This document shows positions 18,223 through 27,634 of a stretch of 64,000 bases of DNA, in pieces. This stretch comes from Azospirillaceae bacterium. Its GTDB lineage: Bacteria; Pseudomonadota; Alphaproteobacteria; Azospirillales; Azospirillaceae. Made by a program: the position numbers and the translations under genes. Below the pieces are notes generated by a model. It searched no databases. It saw only the letters and a program-made list of their open reading frames with translations, and was not told the origin of the DNA. The stretch spans positions 62,001 through 126,000 of the forward strand of contig JARLIO010000082.1 of assembly GCA_031291675.1 (NCBI GenBank), given 5' to 3'. The stretch's first letter is position 1. Every line of letters starts with the position of its first letter.

Positions 18223-18237
18223 ATACCTCAAGGGTAT
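18223..18237. promoter_or_regulatory. LysR-type binding site ATAC-N7-GTAT
   Basis: The sequence ATACCTCAAGGGTAT is a perfect dyad fitting both the general LysR box T-N11-A and the ATAC-N7-GTAT site known for BenM, CatM and CbnR. It lies 20 bp before the LysR start codon in the region shared with the divergent transporter. It is a likely recognition site for autoregulation and control of the transporter-deacylase operon. Confidence 0.6.
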
Positions 18238-18256
18238 AGCCTGGAGCGACGCCGTC

Positions 18257-19216
18257 ATGGAGCTGAGGCACCTTCGCTATTTTCGCGCTGTCGCCCATTG
18301 CGGCGGCATCGCCAAGGCGGCGCGCGAATTGCTGGTCGCGCAACCCGCCCTGACCCGCCAATTGCGCGCCCTCGAGGACGAGCTGGGCGTGGCACTGCTG
18401 ATCCGCAGCGCGCGCGGCGTGTCGTTGACCGCGGCCGGGCATCAGTTCATTGCCGATACCGAAAGGCTGTTCGAAGATCTCGATTCCGCCTGCAAACGGG
18501 CGCGCCAGGTGGCACGGGGACAAACCGGCTCGCTGCGCATCGGCATCGCCCCCAACTATACCTGGCATCCGACGATTCTGGCGCTGTTGCGGCATTTCCG
18601 GATCGCCTGCCCCGACGTCTCGGTGATGCTCGATCCCGAATTGTCGGCCCGCCAGGTCGAATCCATCCGCAGCGGACGCATTGATGCCGGCTTCCTGGCG
18701 TGGCGTCCCAAGGACGACAGGGTCTTTGACGGTCTGACCGTGTTCTCGAACCGGCTGCTGCTGGCGGTTCCCGCCACCAGCCCCTATGCCGAAGCCCCGC
18801 CGCAACGCCTGAAGACGCTCCGCGACGAACCCTTCATCTGGTTTCCCCGCGACCGCGCCCCGGGCTACTATGATTTCCTGATCCACCAATGCCATGCCGC
18901 CGGCTTCACCCCCAATCTGGTCCAGAGCGCCGCCGACGTTTCGACCATCCTGGGCCTGGTTGCCGCCGGCATGGGCTATTCCCTGGTTTCCGAGGCGTCC
19001 AAATTCAACGGCCCGGCTCAGGCCATTCTGCACAGCCACCCCGAACTGAGCGCGACCTATGACGTCGAACTGGTGTGGCGCAGCGACAACCGCATGCCCG
19101 CATTGACCAATTTCATCGCGATGCTGCGCCAGCACGGCCCGGGGCCGCCAGAACCGCAGGACTCCGTGAACCCGAGCGTCCCGATCGAAGGTCCCCGCAC
19201 CGAAAGGCAGGCATGA
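18257..19216 (+). CDS. LysR family transcriptional regulator (BenM/CatM-like)
   Basis: This 319-residue regulator has an N-terminal winged helix-turn-helix (MELRHLRYFRAVAHCGGIAKAARELLVAQPALTRQ-type, about residues 1-60) and a C-terminal effector-binding domain. The start MELRHLRYFRAVA is the classical form for the aromatic/organic-acid subgroup. The gene is divergent from the MHS transporter-M20 operon, and an ATAC-N7-GTAT site lies just upstream, so it probably controls that operon and itself. Its stop overlaps the next gene start by four bases (ATGA). The effector is unknown. Confidence 0.9.
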   Translation: MELRHLRYFRAVAHCGGIAKAARELLVAQPALTRQLRALEDELGVALLIRSARGVSLTAAGHQFIADTERLFEDLDSACKRARQVARGQTGSLRIGIAPNYTWHPTILALLRHFRIACPDVSVMLDPELSARQVESIRSGRIDAGFLAWRPKDDRVFDGLTVFSNRLLLAVPATSPYAEAPPQRLKTLRDEPFIWFPRDRAPGYYDFLIHQCHAAGFTPNLVQSAADVSTILGLVAAGMGYSLVSEASKFNGPAQAILHSHPELSATYDVELVWRSDNRMPALTNFIAMLRQHGPGPPEPQDSVNPSVPIEGPRTERQA

Positions 19217-20139
19217 TGTCCCCTCACCAAACCACCGCAAACCCGCCCCGTGTCGCCGTCATCGGCGGCGGCGCGATTGGCGGCGTGGTCGCGGCGGCCG
19301 CGCAGCGCGCCGGTCTCGCGGTCACGTTGTGTGTCCGCACGCCGATTCCGGCGCTGTCCCTGGAGCGGGCGGGCCAGATCCGCACGGTCCCGCTGACCAT
19401 CGCCAGCGACCCCGCGACGCTGCCGGTCGCCGACTGGGTCCTGCTCGCCACCAAAGCCCAGGATAGCGCCGGCGCCGGCCCGTGGCTGTCGCACCTGGTC
19501 GGCCACGGCACCACCGTCGTCGTGCTGCAAAACGGGGTGGAGCACGAGGACCGCGTGCGCCCCCTGGTCGGCGAGGCGCCGATCATCCCGGCCGTGGTCT
19601 ATATCGCGGCGGAACGGGTCGGCCCGGGGCATATCGTCCATCATCTCGGCAACCAGATCATCGTCCCGCGAACAGAAGCGGCGGCGACCTTCGCCACACT
19701 GCTGGCGGGCGGCGAGCTGGACATCACCCTGGTCGATGACTTCGTCACCGCGGCCTGGCGCAAGCTGCTGAGCAATGTTGCCGCCAACCCGCTGACCGCG
19801 CTGACCTTGCGTCGGGTCGAGGTGCTGCACGACCCCGCAATCCATGACCTGGCCCGTGGCCTGTTACAGGAGGCGGTAACGGTGGGCCGCAGCGTCGGGG
19901 CCGATCTGTCGGCGCAGGACATTGACGATGTCCTCGCGCTCTATGCCCGTTACGACGTCGGCGGCACATCGATGTTGTATGACCGCCTGGCCGGCCGCCC
20001 CCTGGAGCATGACCATCTGACCGGAACCATCGTGCGAACCGCGGCCCGCCGGAGCATCCCGGTGCCGCTCAACCAGGCCATGCTGGCGCTGCTGCAAGCG
20101 GTCAACACCGCGCCACCCACCGGGACCCCGGCACGATGA
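19213..20139 (+). CDS. ketopantoate reductase-like NAD(P)-binding protein (PanE/ApbA family)
   Basis: This 308-residue protein begins with a Rossmann fold (VAVIGGGAIGGVVAAAAQ) and carries VLQNGVEHED, typical of the PanE/ApbA family, then the C-terminal helical domain with WRKLLSNVAANPLTAL. True PanE reduces 2-dehydropantoate with NADPH, but many paralogues in catabolic clusters reduce other 2-keto acids. It overlaps LysR upstream and oxyR downstream by four bases on each side, so the three genes are translationally coupled. Because of this unusual setting I would not call it pantothenate biosynthetic. Confidence 0.85.
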   Translation: MMSPHQTTANPPRVAVIGGGAIGGVVAAAAQRAGLAVTLCVRTPIPALSLERAGQIRTVPLTIASDPATLPVADWVLLATKAQDSAGAGPWLSHLVGHGTTVVVLQNGVEHEDRVRPLVGEAPIIPAVVYIAAERVGPGHIVHHLGNQIIVPRTEAAATFATLLAGGELDITLVDDFVTAAWRKLLSNVAANPLTALTLRRVEVLHDPAIHDLARGLLQEAVTVGRSVGADLSAQDIDDVLALYARYDVGGTSMLYDRLAGRPLEHDHLTGTIVRTAARRSIPVPLNQAMLALLQAVNTAPPTGTPAR

Positions 20140-21047
20140 CGCCACTGCCGAGCCTGCGTCAGCTACGCTATCTGCTGGCGCTGCATCAGCATCGCCATTT
20201 CGGCCGCGCGGCCGAGGCCTGTTTCGTGACCCAGTCGAGCCTCAGCGCCGCGATCCAGGAACTGGAACAGATCATCGGCGTTTCCCTGGTCGAGCGATCC
20301 CGCCGCCACGTCCTGTTCACCCCGCTGGGCGAACAGATCGTCGAGCGAACCGGCCGGATCCTGCGCGAGGTTGAAGATCTGGTCGAACACGCCCAGGCCG
20401 GTCGCGAGCCGCTGACCGGCGCCCTGCGCCTGGGCGTGATTCCGACCATCGGCCCCTATGTCCTGCCCGACCTGATGCCGCGCCTGCGCCGCGCCTTTCC
20501 CCGGCTTCAGCTCTATCTGCGCGAGGATCAGACCGCCCCCCTGATCGACCGCCTCAATGCCGGCGAACTGGATTTGGTGCTGCTGGCCCTGCCCTATGAA
20601 ACCGAGGCGCTTGAAACCCTGGACCTGGCCCGCGACGGGCTGGTGGTCGCCTGCCCGGCCGGTCATCCCTTTGCTGCGCAGGACGGCGTCAGCCCCGACC
20701 AGCTCGCCGATCAGCCGCTGCTGCTGCTGGAGGACGGCCATTGCCTGCGCCATCATGCCCTGGAGCTGTGCCACCTCACCGGCCCGGGCCGTAACGAGGT
20801 GTTCCAGGGCACCAGCCTGCGCACCCTGGTGCAGATGGCGGCGGCAGGCGTCGGCATCACGCTGGTGCCCAAGATTGCCGAGACCATCGAACTGCGCAAC
20901 GTCCCCGGCCTGGTGTTCCGCGACCTGGTCACCACGGCGCCCAGCCGGACCATCGCCCTGGCCTGGCGCCGCACCTCGGCCCGCCGCGCCGAGTTCCAGC
21001 AGCTCGGCCAGTTGATCGCCGCCGGCCTGCCGCCCCTGACGCCCTGA
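20136..21047 (+). CDS. oxyR: OxyR-type hydrogen-peroxide-responsive LysR regulator
   Basis: This 303-residue LysR-type activator has a DNA-binding domain at residues 1-65 and a redox domain. The peroxide-sensing pair is intact: GHCLRHHALELC places Cys203 and Cys212 nine residues apart, as Cys199 and Cys208 are in E. coli OxyR. The neighbouring segments LLLLEDGHC and GTSLRTLVQMAAAGVGITLVP also match OxyR. It should activate antioxidant genes after disulfide formation. Its start overlaps the ketopantoate reductase-like gene (ATGA), and an aldehyde dehydrogenase and an FAD oxidase follow. No katG, ahpC or similar is adjacent. Confidence 0.92.
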   Translation: MTPLPSLRQLRYLLALHQHRHFGRAAEACFVTQSSLSAAIQELEQIIGVSLVERSRRHVLFTPLGEQIVERTGRILREVEDLVEHAQAGREPLTGALRLGVIPTIGPYVLPDLMPRLRRAFPRLQLYLREDQTAPLIDRLNAGELDLVLLALPYETEALETLDLARDGLVVACPAGHPFAAQDGVSPDQLADQPLLLLEDGHCLRHHALELCHLTGPGRNEVFQGTSLRTLVQMAAAGVGITLVPKIAETIELRNVPGLVFRDLVTTAPSRTIALAWRRTSARRAEFQQLGQLIAAGLPPLTP

Positions 21048-21174
21048 CGACACCATTCCCGCCAATCAATGACGGACCCCATCGATTTCCGGTCATTCTT
21101 GTCCTATCCTGAGTAACATCCTGTCGGGCGTCGCACTTTCCAACCCCGACATCACCTTTTTTCGGGAAGAAATC

Positions 21175-22707
21175 ATGTCGCATTCGCCGCCCCTGTCCGA
21201 CCTGGCCGCCGAAGTCGTCCCGCTGCTGAGCGAGCTGGGTGTCGATACCGCGGGGCTCCGCGGCGGGACGCTGGCGGTGCGGTCACCGATCACCGGCGCG
21301 CAGATCGCCCAGCTTCACGAGGCCGACGCCGCGACCACCGAAGCCGCCATCGGCCAGGCCCGGCGCGCGTTCGAAACCTGGCGCCAGGTGCCGGCGCCGC
21401 GGCGCGGCGAACTGGTCCGTCTGCTCGGCGTCGAACTGCGCGCCGCCAAGGTGGCGCTGGGCCGCCTAGTCACGCTTGAGGCCGGCAAGATCCGCTCCGA
21501 AGGCCAGGGCGAAGTCCAGGAGATGATCGACATTTGTGATTTCGCGGTTGGCCTGTCACGCCAGCTCCACGGCCTGACCATCGCCACCGAGCGCCCCGAG
21601 CACCGCATGATGGAGAGCTGGCACCCGCTGGGCGTCACCGCCATCATCACGGCCTTCAACTTCCCGGTCGCGGTGTGGGCGTGGAACGCCGCCCTGGCCC
21701 TGGTCGCCGGCAACGCCGTCGTCTGGAAGCCCTCGGAAAAGACCCCCCTGACCGCGCTGGCGGTCCAGGCCCTGTTCGAACGGGCGCAGCGCCGCTTCGG
21801 TGACACCCCGGCCGGCCTGTCGACGGTCCTGATCGGCGGCCGCGCCGTCGGCGAAGCGCTGGTCGACGATCCGCGGGTGCCGCTGGTCTCGGCGACCGGA
21901 TCGACCGCGATGGGCCGGGCGATCGCCCCGCGCCTGGCTCGGCGCTTTGCCCGCACCATCCTGGAACTGGGCGGCAACAATGCCGCGATCGTCACCCCGT
22001 CGGCTGATCTCGATCTGGCCCTGCGCGCCATTGCTTTCGCCGCAATGGGCACCGCGGGACAGCGCTGCACCAGCCTGCGGCGCCTGATCGTCCACAGCTC
22101 GGTTCGTGACCGGCTGTTGCCGCGGCTGATCAAGGCCTTTGCCTCGGTTGCGGTCGGCGATCCACGCGACGAGAGCACGCTGGTCGGGCCGCTGATCGAT
22201 GCCGGCGCGGCGGCCGCGATGGTGCGGGCCCTGGCCGCGGCCCAGGCTGCGGGCGGAACCGTTCATGGCGGCGAGCCGATCGCGGTGGCGGGGAGCGACG
22301 GCTGTTACGTCCGGCCGGCAATCGTCGAAATGCCGGCGCAGACCGGCGTGATGACCGAGGAGACCTTCGCCCCGATCCTCTATGTCGTGACCTATGAGGA
22401 TCTCGCCGAGGCGCTGGCGCTCAACAACGCCGTGCCCCAGGGCCTGTCATCGTCGATCTTCACCACCGACCTGCGCGAGGCCGAACGGTTCCTCGGCGCC
22501 ACCGGCTCCGATTGCGGCATCGCCAATGTCAATATCGGCCCGTCAGGCGCCGAGATCGGCGGCGCCTTCGGCGGCGAAAAGGAAACCGGCGGCGGCCGCG
22601 AGGCCGGATCCGATTCCTGGAAGGCCTATATGCGCCGCGCCACCAACACGATCAATTACGGCCATACCCTGCCGCTGGCCCAGGGCGTCACGTTTGACAT
22701 CGCCTGA
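21175..22707 (+). CDS. amaB: ALDH7-type aldehyde dehydrogenase (AmaB, piperideine-6-carboxylate dehydrogenase-like)
   Basis: This 510-residue NAD-dependent dehydrogenase belongs to the antiquitin (ALDH7) branch. The catalytic Cys298 lies in GTAGQRCTSL and the general base Glu264 in LELGGNNA. The C-terminal GGAFGGEKETGGGREAGSDSWK is characteristic of this branch. AmaB oxidises 2-aminoadipate-6-semialdehyde (in equilibrium with piperideine-6-carboxylate) in lysine and pipecolate degradation. The next gene is an FAD amine oxidase, similar to the amaA-amaB pairing in Pseudomonas, which supports a lysine or pipecolate route. The upstream neighbour is oxyR. Confidence 0.85.
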   Translation: MSHSPPLSDLAAEVVPLLSELGVDTAGLRGGTLAVRSPITGAQIAQLHEADAATTEAAIGQARRAFETWRQVPAPRRGELVRLLGVELRAAKVALGRLVTLEAGKIRSEGQGEVQEMIDICDFAVGLSRQLHGLTIATERPEHRMMESWHPLGVTAIITAFNFPVAVWAWNAALALVAGNAVVWKPSEKTPLTALAVQALFERAQRRFGDTPAGLSTVLIGGRAVGEALVDDPRVPLVSATGSTAMGRAIAPRLARRFARTILELGGNNAAIVTPSADLDLALRAIAFAAMGTAGQRCTSLRRLIVHSSVRDRLLPRLIKAFASVAVGDPRDESTLVGPLIDAGAAAAMVRALAAAQAAGGTVHGGEPIAVAGSDGCYVRPAIVEMPAQTGVMTEETFAPILYVVTYEDLAEALALNNAVPQGLSSSIFTTDLREAERFLGATGSDCGIANVNIGPSGAEIGGAFGGEKETGGGREAGSDSWKAYMRRATNTINYGHTLPLAQGVTFDIA

Positions 22708-22751
22708 CCGCGACCCGGCTTGAAACACCGCTATCCGGAGTTTTGAGGATC

Positions 22752-23945
22752 ATGTCGTTTGCTGCGTCTTATGATGTTGTCATTGTCGGGGGTGCGGTCA
22801 CCGGCAGTTCGGTGGCCTGGCATCTGGCCGCCGATCCAGACTTCAACGGCCGGGTGCTGGTGATCGAAAAGGACCCGAGCTACCAGTGCTGCGCCTCGGC
22901 CCTGTCCGCCGCCTCGATCCGTCAGCAATATTCCAGCGCGATCAATATCGAGATTTCGCTGTTCGGCATCCGCTTCCTGCGCGCGATTGGCGAAACGCTC
23001 GCCGTCGACGGCGAGGCCCCGGCGATCAGCCTGCACGAAGGCGGCTATCTGTTCCTGGCCCGGGATGCGCAACAGCGCGACATCCTGGAGACCAACCACG
23101 CGCTGCAAACCCGGCTGGGCGCCGACATGCTGCTGATGGACGCTGCCGAGCTTGCCCGCCGCTGGCCTTATCTCGCCACCGGCGACGTCATCGCCGCGAG
23201 TTGGGGCCGAACCGGCGAGGGCTGGTTCGACGGCTATGGCCTGATGCAGGCGTTCCGGCGCAAGGCCCGCGCCCTGGGCGTGACCTATCGCGCCGCCGAA
23301 GCCGTCACGATCGAACGCAGCGGGGGCCGCGTCGTCGCGGTGCGGCTCAACGATGGCGAACGCATCGCCTGCGGCGTCGTCGTCAACGCCGCCGGCACCG
23401 GCGCCGCCGATCTGGCCGCCTCGGCCGGGATACCGATCCCGATCCGGCGCAAGAAACGCCTGATCTTCACCTTTGCCGCCGAAGACACGTTGCCCGGCTT
23501 TCCAATGCTGATCGACGCGACCGGGGCCTATGTCCGGCCCGAGGGAAATTTGTATCTGTGCGGCATCCAGCCCCCCGAGGATCAGGACGACGACCCGGCC
23601 CCCGATGATTTCAGCGTCGATTATCCGCTGTTCGAGGATCATCTGTGGCCGATCCTGGCCGAACGGGTGCCCGCCTTCGAACGCATCAAGCCGGGACGCG
23701 CCTGGGCCGGGCATTACGACATGAACATGTTCGATTTCAACGCGATCGTCGGCCCGGTGCCCGATCTGAGCAATTTCTACCTGGCCAATGGCTTCAGCGG
23801 CCACGGCCTGCAGCAATCACCGGCGATCGGCCGCGGCCTCGCCGAGCACATCATTCACGGCCGCTACGTCACGCTCGATCTGTCCCCGTTGGGCTATCAG
23901 CGCATCGTGGCGAAGACCCCGCATGTCGAGCGCAATATCGTATGA
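22752..23945 (+). CDS. FAD-dependent amino-acid/amine oxidase (DAO family)
   Basis: This 397-residue flavoprotein has the dinucleotide-binding motif VIVGGAVTGSSVAWHLA (glycines at residues 13-18) and the C-terminal DAO marks GHYDMNMFDFNAIVG and GFSGHGLQQSPAIG. It resembles FOXRED1-like and sarcosine or pipecolate oxidases, which oxidise secondary amines or amino acids and pass electrons to oxygen (making H2O2) or to the membrane chain. Start MSFAAS at 22752 fits the family, with GAGG nearby. It lies 44 bp after the AmaB-like gene and is probably co-transcribed. L-pipecolate is a plausible substrate by analogy with amaA, but this is inferred. Confidence 0.75.
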   Translation: MSFAASYDVVIVGGAVTGSSVAWHLAADPDFNGRVLVIEKDPSYQCCASALSAASIRQQYSSAINIEISLFGIRFLRAIGETLAVDGEAPAISLHEGGYLFLARDAQQRDILETNHALQTRLGADMLLMDAAELARRWPYLATGDVIAASWGRTGEGWFDGYGLMQAFRRKARALGVTYRAAEAVTIERSGGRVVAVRLNDGERIACGVVVNAAGTGAADLAASAGIPIPIRRKKRLIFTFAAEDTLPGFPMLIDATGAYVRPEGNLYLCGIQPPEDQDDDPAPDDFSVDYPLFEDHLWPILAERVPAFERIKPGRAWAGHYDMNMFDFNAIVGPVPDLSNFYLANGFSGHGLQQSPAIGRGLAEHIIHGRYVTLDLSPLGYQRIVAKTPHVERNIV

Positions 23946-24504
23946 GCTTGGCGGCCGTGCGTTGAGCCGATGACGGGGATCGATAGGCCGGCCGGTGTTT
24001 GCCGGCCTCTGCGGGTGACGCCGGCGGCATCGATACGGTCCGGCCCTCTGGGACAGTGACCAGGTCGTGCGGTGGCGCGATCGTACGAGCCCCGCCGTGG
24101 CCCGAACGGGTCACTGATTGCCGCAGAATGACCAGAAAGCACGATCGGCGATGGTCTTCGATTCGGTCCCATCCGAAAACGGTGACTCGCGTATGTCAAT
24201 CCACATGCAAGCTTTGTCACAATTTTTATCAACAGCGCTGCATTATTTTCTCTCTTTGCGGGTGATGTTCCCGCTTTCTGTGGAACATTTCTCAAAATCG
24301 TGACATATTCAACCCGATTGAAGGTTGGTACGTTGAGTGCGCGCCCGCTTGGCTCGCACCCGCGGCCGTCAGGTAGCGGCTGCGGATGGTCGGCAGCGGA
24401 CTGTGACCATCAATCCGTCATTCCCGGCGCGGAGAAGCCGCGCGGTGATGACGTTGGCAAGCAGAACTATTCCCCCACCAACAATGGGATAAGGGAGTAT
24501 TTTG
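23946..24504. other. 559-bp intergenic region, AT-rich in part
   Basis: This region precedes the unknown gene at 24505. It includes an AT-rich patch at about 24180-24320 that is a plausible promoter zone. No protein or structured RNA is recognisable. The downstream ribosome binding site AAGGGAG lies seven bases before the ATG at 24505. Confidence 0.5.
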
Positions 24505-25767
24505 ATGAGCAGCACCATCGGCCAGACCGGGTTCGCCACCCTGCAATCCCTGGCCACCAGCTATCTGGCACAGGCTTCGAGCAGTGGCGCGGCAGCGGTG
24601 GCGTCGACGGCCCCCAACCCCTACGGCACGCTGTCGGAGAAATACCAGCTTGAACTCGCCCAGGACAGCGTCGTTCGAACCTCGATCGATCTCAATAAGC
24701 TCAGCACAACTGGTGATGTCTCCGCCCAAGCGGTCGCGCATACCGGCGCCGCGGTGGCGGTGGCCCAGGCCTTCAAGAATGCGACCCAGGTCGATCCAGC
24801 CACCGGTCTGCTGGAGCTGCAACAAAGCGGGATCGGTGCGCTGACGCAGGCCCTTTATACCTTGGCCAGTGGCGATACCGGGTCGATCGATCAGGCAAGT
24901 TCCGCCGACAAATACAGTGAACTTTCCTACGAGAACTCAACCCCAAGAACCGAAGCGAGTGGAGCGCTTTCAAACGCCGACATCGCGGCCGCCGTCAAGT
25001 CGGCCGTGGCGGCGGCCATGACGGGATCCGCGGAGCACGGGTTGTCACTGTCGTTGACGACAGTCACCGAGTGGGGAGGCGCTGGGCAAGATACAAGTGG
25101 CGGTCAAAACGCTGGTGCATGCGAAGAGTCGGAGACACTAGATCTTTCGATCACGGCGACAGGGCAGTTCGTCGAGACTGCCGAAGGAAAGTATCATGGC
25201 GTCTCCGAACGAGACGATACCATCCAGGGAACTGCGAAATCCCCCCTGTTGGATCCGACCTTGTCATTCCTGGGAACACCGATAGAAACCGATTTATACA
25301 GTTATCGTGGCAATGATTATAATTATTCCACCCAACCCGGCGTCGAGCAGACAGAGTTTGGATTAGAATCTGAAAGCATAAAATACACCAACACCTACAC
25401 GGCGCCCGTCACCGGTACCCAGAGCGTCTTTTCGGCGACATTGTCTGGCTTCAGCCATTCGGTGCTTCAGGAAAATCAAAATGGCGCCAGGGATCTCACG
25501 CCAAAAAGCCAGAACCAATCCAGCGCCTATGACAGCGCGATGGCCGCTTTGCAAATGATCAAGGCGGCGCAATTATCCGATGCCGAGATGAACAAAGATA
25601 TCGCCGCACTGTCGAAAAACAGGACGGCATCACAATCGACGGCGGCCGCCAGCTTGTCGCTGCCGGCGCGCGTGACCGATCACAACGGCCAGACCTCGAT
25701 GCTGTATCGCCGGCCCGACGGCAGCCTGGGCCGTTTTGTCGCCCCGGCCGTCAATACCACGGCCTGA
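24505..25767 (+). CDS. hypothetical protein, Ser/Thr/Ala-rich
   Basis: This 420-residue protein is not recognised. It has no signal peptide, a single cysteine, and a composition rich in Ala, Ser and Thr; the N-terminus (SSTIGQTGFATLQSLATSYL) is amphipathic and recalls flagellar or other self-exported proteins, which is speculation. Its middle (about 25080-25480) is visibly lower in GC than the flanks, which may indicate transfer. A conserved-looking C-terminal tail, RRPDGSLGRFVAPAVNTTA, is duplicated at 27939-27998. A clear AAGGGAG ribosome binding site precedes the ATG. The gene is convergent with a chemoreceptor gene. Confidence 0.7.
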   Translation: MSSTIGQTGFATLQSLATSYLAQASSSGAAAVASTAPNPYGTLSEKYQLELAQDSVVRTSIDLNKLSTTGDVSAQAVAHTGAAVAVAQAFKNATQVDPATGLLELQQSGIGALTQALYTLASGDTGSIDQASSADKYSELSYENSTPRTEASGALSNADIAAAVKSAVAAAMTGSAEHGLSLSLTTVTEWGGAGQDTSGGQNAGACEESETLDLSITATGQFVETAEGKYHGVSERDDTIQGTAKSPLLDPTLSFLGTPIETDLYSYRGNDYNYSTQPGVEQTEFGLESESIKYTNTYTAPVTGTQSVFSATLSGFSHSVLQENQNGARDLTPKSQNQSSAYDSAMAALQMIKAAQLSDAEMNKDIAALSKNRTASQSTAAASLSLPARVTDHNGQTSMLYRRPDGSLGRFVAPAVNTTA

Positions 25768-25863
25768 CACCCTTTTTTTTTCAGGACCGGCAAGGCGCCC
25801 GGCGACCGGGGCCCACAACACCTGGTCCAGGGTGTCGGCGCCGGCACACAGCATGACCAGCCG
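25708..25863. repeat. direct duplication, copy A (gene-end junction)
   Basis: This 156-bp segment is about 90 percent identical, by hand alignment, to 27939-28093 in the same orientation. It spans the last 19 codons and stop of the gene at 24505 and a 22-codon remnant of the epmA 3' end on the other strand. The last 44 bp are identical between copies. The two copies bracket the chemoreceptor gene at 25943-27634. Confidence 0.9.
25798..25863 (-). pseudogene. epmA 3'-end remnant
   Basis: On the minus strand this reads RLVMLCAGADTLDQVLWAPVAG, identical to the C-terminal end of the intact epmA at 28010 apart from its last few residues. It has no start and no upstream domain. It is part of the duplicated segment, copy A, and marks where the ancestral junction between the unknown gene and epmA was copied. 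Confidence 0.85.
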
Positions 25864-25942
25864 AACTCTCGATCCAATCGAACAGGCCGTCTCGAAACAG
25901 GAGCCTCTCGTCGCGAAGCCAGCGCCGGCACCCGGTATCGGC

Positions 25943-27634
25943 TCAGCTGGCGTTCAGCGATACCAGGAAATTGTCGACCTCACCGCGGAGTTGCCGGGCC
26001 TTCTCCGACAAGGCCGCGGCCGCATCGAGCACCGAGACCGAGGATCCGGCGGTTTCCTGAGCCGCCTGGGTGACGCCGCCGATATTGGCGGAAATCTCAC
26101 CGGTACCACGCGCTGCCCGTTGAATACTTGCGGCGATTTCCTGCGTTGCCGCGGATTGCTCATGCACGGCTGCGGCGATTGCCGCGGCAACCTCGCTGAT
26201 CTCGGAGATCGTCGCACCGATACCCTGGATCGCGGCAACGGTCCGCGCCGTCGTCGTTTGGATTTCGGTGATATGACTGGCGATGTCCTCGGTCGCACCG
26301 GCAGTCTGGTTGGCCAGGGCTTTGACCTCGTTGGCGACGACGGCGAAGCCCTTGCCAGAATCCCCGGCCCGGGCCGCCTCAATCGTCGCATTGAGGGCCA
26401 GCAGATTGGTTTGGCTCGCGATGCCCTGGATCAGCTTGACAACCTCGCCGATGCGCTGCGCCGACTGAGCAAGCTGGTCGACGGTTCCACCGGTCTCCGC
26501 CGCCTGGCCGACGGCCTGACGGGCCATCATGGTCGAACGTTCAACCTGGCGACCAATTTCAGAGATCGAGGCGGCAAGCTCCTCCGTCGCACTCGCGACC
26601 GTCTGGACATTCTGTGAGGCCTCCTCGGTCGATGCCGCGACCACCGAGCACTGGCGGTTGGTCTGTTCCGCGGTCGCCCCCAGCGACTGGGCGGCCAAAT
26701 GCATGTCGTGTGACGTCGAGGTGACCACATCCACGATGCCGCCAACGCTTCGATTGAACTCCCCGGCGAGCTTGACCAACGTCTGCCGGCGCTCGCTTTC
26801 AGCCTGCCCCTTGGCCACGATCTGTTGACGCTCCAACTCCTGCGCATGCAATCCGTTATTGCGGAACACGCGAACCGCCGCTGCCATGTCGCCGATCTCG
26901 TCGCGGCGTTGGTCGTCGACGACCTCAGCCGAAAAATCGCCCTGGGAAAGGCGCGTCATCGTGGATCTCAGGCGCCCCAGCGAGACGGTAATACTACGGG
27001 TCACAATATAGAAAAGCCCGCCACTGATCATAACGATTGCCAGCGCAAACAACCCAAGGCGCACCATCAATCTATCGTAATCCGACTCCAGATCATCGAC
27101 ATAGAGACCGGATGTCACAATCACATTCCACGGATGGAATGCTTTGACAAAAGTGATCTTGGGCTGAGGCACGGCCTCGCCCGGCTTGGCAAACAAATAT
27201 TTTACGACCCCGTCTCCATTTCGGCCGGCAGCGAGCATGTCTTGGACCATCAACTTTCCGCTGGCATCCTTCGACCCGCTGCGATCCGTACCTTCCTGCG
27301 CTGGATTGATGCCATTGGCGACCGCCCGGCCATCCATCGTGAAAACCACGACATATCCGGCGCCGTCGTCAAATCGTATCGCGTGAACCACACTGCGGAA
27401 GCGCGCCAACGCCTCATCGTGGCTCAGGTTGCCCGCGGCAATGTCTCTCTCAAACGCGGCGGCGACGCCGACGGTGCTGTCAACGACAGAACGCAACTTG
27501 TCGATACGATCCTGCAACATTCTCCTATGTTGCATTGACGCTGCCCCGCCAAGGCTTACAACCAAGGCGACTGTAGACAAAATCAGTAAAGAGATCAGCT
27601 TCGTACGAATTTTGAAACGGTTCAACAGGTTCAT
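25943..27634 (-). CDS. methyl-accepting chemotaxis protein with single-cache domain
   Basis: This 563-residue chemoreceptor has TM1 at about residues 12-34, a periplasmic ligand region of about 155 residues with single-cache-type features ([34 protein letters not shown]), TM2 at about 191-211, a HAMP linker, and the cytoplasmic signalling coiled coil. The tip segment [19 protein letters not shown] and following [12 protein letters not shown] are conserved for CheA/CheW contact. No C-terminal CheR pentapeptide is present. The ligand is unknown. The gene is bracketed by the 155-bp direct duplication, so it looks like an insertion between the unknown gene and epmA. Confidence 0.95.
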   Translation of the reverse strand: MNLLNRFKIRTKLISLLILSTVALVVSLGGAASMQHRRMLQDRIDKLRSVVDSTVGVAAAFERDIAAGNLSHDEALARFRSVVHAIRFDDGAGYVVVFTMDGRAVANGINPAQEGTDRSGSKDASGKLMVQDMLAAGRNGDGVVKYLFAKPGEAVPQPKITFVKAFHPWNVIVTSGLYVDDLESDYDRLMVRLGLFALAIVMISGGLFYIVTRSITVSLGRLRSTMTRLSQGDFSAEVVDDQRRDEIGDMAAAVRVFRNNGLHAQELERQQIVAKGQAESERRQTLVKLAGEFNRSVGGIVDVVTSTSHDMHLAAQSLGATAEQTNRQCSVVAASTEEASQNVQTVASATEELAASISEIGRQVERSTMMARQAVGQAAETGGTVDQLAQSAQRIGEVVKLIQGIASQTNLLALNATIEAARAGDSGKGFAVVANEVKALANQTAGATEDIASHITEIQTTTARTVAAIQGIGATISEISEVAAAIAAAVHEQSAATQEIAASIQRAARGTGEISANIGGVTQAAQETAGSSVSVLDAAAALSEKARQLRGEVDNFLVSLNAS

